From the NCBI GenBank assembly GCA_018725425.1, contig QLUL01000011.1, positions 1-14,965 on the forward strand: 14,965 nucleotides of DNA. The letters are read 5' to 3'. The notes below the pieces were generated by a model. The model ran no database searches and was not told where the DNA came from. It saw only the letters and a list, made by a program, of their open reading frames with translations. The stretch is from Chloroflexota bacterium (GTDB lineage: Bacteria; Chloroflexota; Dehalococcoidia; SZUA-161; SpSt-899). Below, one piece after another: positions 12,694 through 14,965 of this stretch (position 1 is its first letter; each line of letters opens with the position of its first letter). The translations under genes and the position numbers were made by a program.

Positions 12694-12757
12694 GTTCACC
12701 GCAGAGCACACAGAGAACTCCTAAATATCAAAAATCTCGGCGCTCTCCGTGGTGAAC
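12694..12757. terminator. Inverted repeat between convergent genes
   Basis: GTTCACCGCAGAGCAC (12694-12709) is opposed by an imperfect complement, GCGCTCTCCGTGGTGAAC (12740-12757). This places a long stem between the ends of the FlxA-like gene and hdrA. It could act as a bidirectional terminator for both. There is no clear T-run, so termination is inference from position. The CACAGAG-type sequence also looks like a dispersed repeat. Confidence 0.5.
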
Positions 12758-12759
12758 GG

Positions 12760-14712
12760 TTAAACCAGCATCCCCTCCATCTGAGCCAGTATCTGTTCAT
12801 TGGTAAAGTGATTCAGGCTTATAGCGTCACTGGGGCAGCCGCCAACGCAAGCACCACACCCCTTACACAGGGCTTCATTCACCCGGCACACCACCTTCTC
12901 CTCATCAAACGAGACGGCGCTATAAGGGCAAACGAGCTTGCAAATCTGGCAGGCAGAGCAGATTCTTTCATCAATAACCGCCACAGCCGCTTCGATCTCC
13001 ACCTCCCCCTTGCTGATCAGGGCCAGTGCTTCAGCAGCGGCGGACAATCCCTGGGCTACCGCATGCGGTATATCCTTGGGTCCCTGGCAGCAACCAGCCA
13101 GGAATATCCCATCGTTCATGGTAGCAACCGGATCCATCTTGGGGTGTTTCTCCATGAAGAAACCATCGGCGCTGCGGCCGACGTTAAACAGTCGGCCAAT
13201 GGCCTCGGCATCCCTTTGCGGCTCCAGAGCGCAGGACAGGATAACCATATCCACCGGCAGCTTTATTATAGAACCTAACAGGGTATCCTCAGCCACCACA
13301 GTCAGTTTCCCTTCCTCTGTGGCCTCAGCGGTAATTTCAGACGCCTTGCCTCGTACGAAGAAGACCCCCTCCTCCGAAAGACGCTCATAGAATTCCTCAT
13401 AGCCCTTGCCGAAGCAACGCATATCAATATATAACTGGTACACCACCGCATCGATCTTTTCCTTTATCAGGTGAGAATATTTCAGCGAATACATACAGCA
13501 TACATTAGAGCAGTACTCATGATAGTTCTTGTCACGGCTGCCCACGCAGTGGATAATGGCAATGCCCCGAGGGACGGTGCCATCCTTAAGCACAATCTTG
13601 CCCTCCGTAGGCCCTGTTGAACTAACCAGTCTTTCAAACTCCAGGCTGGTGATAACGTTATCCAGCCGATTATAGCCATACTGATAAATGGGGGTGGGAT
13701 CAAAAACGCCGTAACCGGTGGCCAGGATTATCGCCCCCACCTCCACCTCAACAATGCTATCTTGCTGTTCAAAATCGATAGCCTCTACCTCGCAGAACTT
13801 CTCACAGGCACGACAGGTGCCCTTCAAGAAATAGGCGCAGTGTTCCCGGTCAATGACGGGTATATTGGGCACCGCTTGCGCAAAGGGGGTATAAATAACC
13901 TTCCTCTTGCCCATTCCGGCATCAAACTCGCTATCGGTTTTCCAGGGACACTTTGCTATGCAAATGCCGCAGCCGGTACATTTCTCCTCATCGACGAATC
14001 TAGCCTTCTTCCTGATCTTGACCTTGAAATTCCCGATATATCCCGAAACCTCATCCACTTCAGAGTAGGCCATCAGCTCAATATTGGGATGAGAACCCAC
14101 CAGTGTCATCTTGGGGGTGAGAATGCAACTGGAACAATCCAGGGTAGGGAAGGTCTTATCCAGTTGCGCCATATGCCCTCCAATGGTGGGCTCGCGCTCC
14201 ACGAGATACACCTTGTATCCGGCATCGGCGATCTTCAGGGCGGCCTGAATGCCAGCGATACCTCCACCCACTACCAGGGCACTGGGATTGATCGAAACCT
14301 CCCTGGTCACCAGTGGCTGCTGATAGAAAACCCGCCTTACCGCCGCGCCCAGCAGTGATTTAGCCTTCTCGGTAGCCTTTCCCTTATCCGCGGTCACCCA
14401 GGAGCATTGCTCACGAATATTGGCCATCTCAAATAAATAGGGGTTGATTCCTGCATCCTGACAGACACGGCGGAAGGTAATCTCATGCATCGTCGGTGAG
14501 CAAGCAGCGACAACGATACGATTGAGATCCAGGTCCGCAATATCGTCCTTGATCATCTGCTGACCGGGGTCAGAACAGGCGAACTTATAGTCACGAGCCA
14601 CCACTACACCATCTAAATCCCGGGCAGCGCCGACAACATCCTCGACATCAACCGTGCCGGCTATATTACTGCCACAATGACATATATATACGCCAATTCT
14701 AGGTTCCCACAT
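12760..14712 (-). CDS. hdrA: HdrA, flavin and iron-sulfur bifurcating subunit
   Basis: A 650-residue HdrA, the FAD subunit of heterodisulfide-reductase-type complexes and the likely site of electron bifurcation. Visible are the N-terminal YICHCGSNI (C11, C13), the ACSPTMHE segment near 90, the FAD motif VVGGGIAGIQAALKIADAG near 148 with IGGHMAQLDKTFPTLDCSSC after it, an inserted ferredoxin motif CTGCGICIAKCP near 243, and the C-terminal clusters CSACQICKLVCP (585-596) and CKGCGACVGGCP (616-627). No TGA-coded selenocysteine is needed. ATG 14710-14712 has AGAGG upstream. It follows the HdrB/D-like gene by 93 repeat-filled bases, probably in one operon, and converges on the Flx-like operon, whose MvhD-like protein is its expected electron donor or acceptor. 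Confidence 0.95.
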   Translation of the reverse strand: MWEPRIGVYICHCGSNIAGTVDVEDVVGAARDLDGVVVARDYKFACSDPGQQMIKDDIADLDLNRIVVAACSPTMHEITFRRVCQDAGINPYLFEMANIREQCSWVTADKGKATEKAKSLLGAAVRRVFYQQPLVTREVSINPSALVVGGGIAGIQAALKIADAGYKVYLVEREPTIGGHMAQLDKTFPTLDCSSCILTPKMTLVGSHPNIELMAYSEVDEVSGYIGNFKVKIRKKARFVDEEKCTGCGICIAKCPWKTDSEFDAGMGKRKVIYTPFAQAVPNIPVIDREHCAYFLKGTCRACEKFCEVEAIDFEQQDSIVEVEVGAIILATGYGVFDPTPIYQYGYNRLDNVITSLEFERLVSSTGPTEGKIVLKDGTVPRGIAIIHCVGSRDKNYHEYCSNVCCMYSLKYSHLIKEKIDAVVYQLYIDMRCFGKGYEEFYERLSEEGVFFVRGKASEITAEATEEGKLTVVAEDTLLGSIIKLPVDMVILSCALEPQRDAEAIGRLFNVGRSADGFFMEKHPKMDPVATMNDGIFLAGCCQGPKDIPHAVAQGLSAAAEALALISKGEVEIEAAVAVIDERICSACQICKLVCPYSAVSFDEEKVVCRVNEALCKGCGACVGGCPSDAISLNHFTNEQILAQMEGMLV

Positions 14713-14729
14713 GTTGAACCTCTAATCAC

Positions 14730-14805
14730 AGGTTCCAGGGTTCACGGTTCACGGTTGGGCTGGGAGGAGAACCACTGAACCGCTGAACATTGAACCTCGA
14801 ACCCG
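14730..14805. repeat. GGTTCAC / TGAAC heptamer arrays, opposed
   Basis: AGGTTCC, AGGGTTC, ACGGTTC and ACGGTTG (14730-14757) are opposed by CGCTGAA, CATTGAA and CCTCGAA (14781-14801). They fill the gap between the HdrB/D-like gene and hdrA and can pair with each other. Confidence 0.75.
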
Positions 14806-14965
14806 TCAAATAGCCTCCTGAACCAGTTCTACGATATCCTTGATCTCAATGAGGCCCTCCTTACCCATGGTGAGCACGCTGTCATCGAAGTTGAGCATGC
14901 AGTAAGGGCAAGCAACCGCCAGCACGTCCGCCCCCAACTCCAGGGCCTGCTCCAGCCGCAAATCG
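14806..14965 (-). CDS. HdrB/HdrD-like CCG-domain protein, 3' part
   Basis: The window ends inside this gene; only its last 52 codons are present. The sequence DVLAVACPYCMLNFDDSV, then LIEIKDIVELV, matches the end of the second CCG (cysteine-rich) domain of HdrB/HdrD-type proteins and related iron-sulfur oxidoreductases, where CPYC supplies ligands of the noncubane cluster that reduces a disulfide or similar acceptor. It is upstream of hdrA on the same strand, so the two are likely partners. Whether it is a stand-alone HdrB or an HdrD/GlpC-like fusion cannot be seen here. Confidence 0.85.
   Translation of the reverse strand, partial: DLRLEQALELGADVLAVACPYCMLNFDDSVLTMGKEGLIEIKDIVELVQEAI

Noticed and set aside
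13762..14358. A 198-codon open frame on the plus strand
   Set aside because: It is antisense to hdrA, whose flavin and cysteine motifs are unmistakable.

Overview
The window reads as a piece of the chromosome of an uncultured anaerobic bacterium. It carries NiFe-hydrogenase maturation genes, a Flx/Hdr-type flavin and iron-sulfur electron-transfer locus, and small toxin-antitoxin pairs. Start sites often have Shine-Dalgarno sequences, and there is one textbook sigma70 promoter, which points to Bacteria rather than Archaea. A deep-branching anaerobe such as a Dehalococcoidia-like Chloroflexota is my guess from gene content only. No rRNA, tRNA or marker gene is present to settle it.

Layout. Bases 1-1912 are an accessory strip, all on the minus strand: a TnpB zinc-ribbon remnant, a frameshifted unknown gene, a DUF433/DUF5615 pair whose toxin is cut short, and an intact-looking brnT-brnA pair with its own palindromic, probably leaderless promoter. 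A THEP1-type NTPase follows (1913-2440), then a 144-bp MITE-like element (2464-2607). From 2667 to 8742 the minus strand carries hypF, hypC, hypD, a NucS-like nuclease and hypE. In transcription order the nuclease lies between hypD and hypE. A divergent region with a perfect TTGACA-N17-TATAAT promoter then starts a plus-strand operon (8957-12688): an MvhD/FlxD-like protein, an FrhB-plus-ferredoxin (FlxC-like) protein, an AsrA/FlxB-like iron-sulfur protein and an FAD/NAD(P)-binding FlxA-like protein. It converges on hdrA (12760-14712, minus), which follows the 3' end of an HdrB/HdrD-type CCG protein that runs off the window.

How the genes work together. HypC, HypD, HypE and HypF build the Fe(CN)2CO centre of NiFe hydrogenases. 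The MvhD/FlxC/FlxB/FlxA/HdrA/HdrB-like set would carry electrons between NAD(P)H, or a hydrogenase or other partner, and an HdrA flavin, presumably for flavin-based bifurcation to ferredoxin and a disulfide-type acceptor. No hydrogenase structural gene, hypA or hypB is in the window.

The most striking feature is a set of short tandem arrays with a strict 7-base period. Their unit sequences fall into several unrelated families (GTTCACG, CTACACG, GAGTCAA, AAAACTC, AAATTGA, AGCCTTC, CTGGAGT and others). They fill most gaps from about 2,600 onward and also lie inside the coding regions of hypD, hypF and three Flx-like genes. In the Flx-like genes they keep the frame. In hypF two three-copy arrays sit exactly at two frame breaks, and one more copy at each would restore a full-length protein. 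A separate 26-bp perfect palindrome is read through in frame near the start of hypF. No such arrays were seen in the toxin-antitoxin strip.
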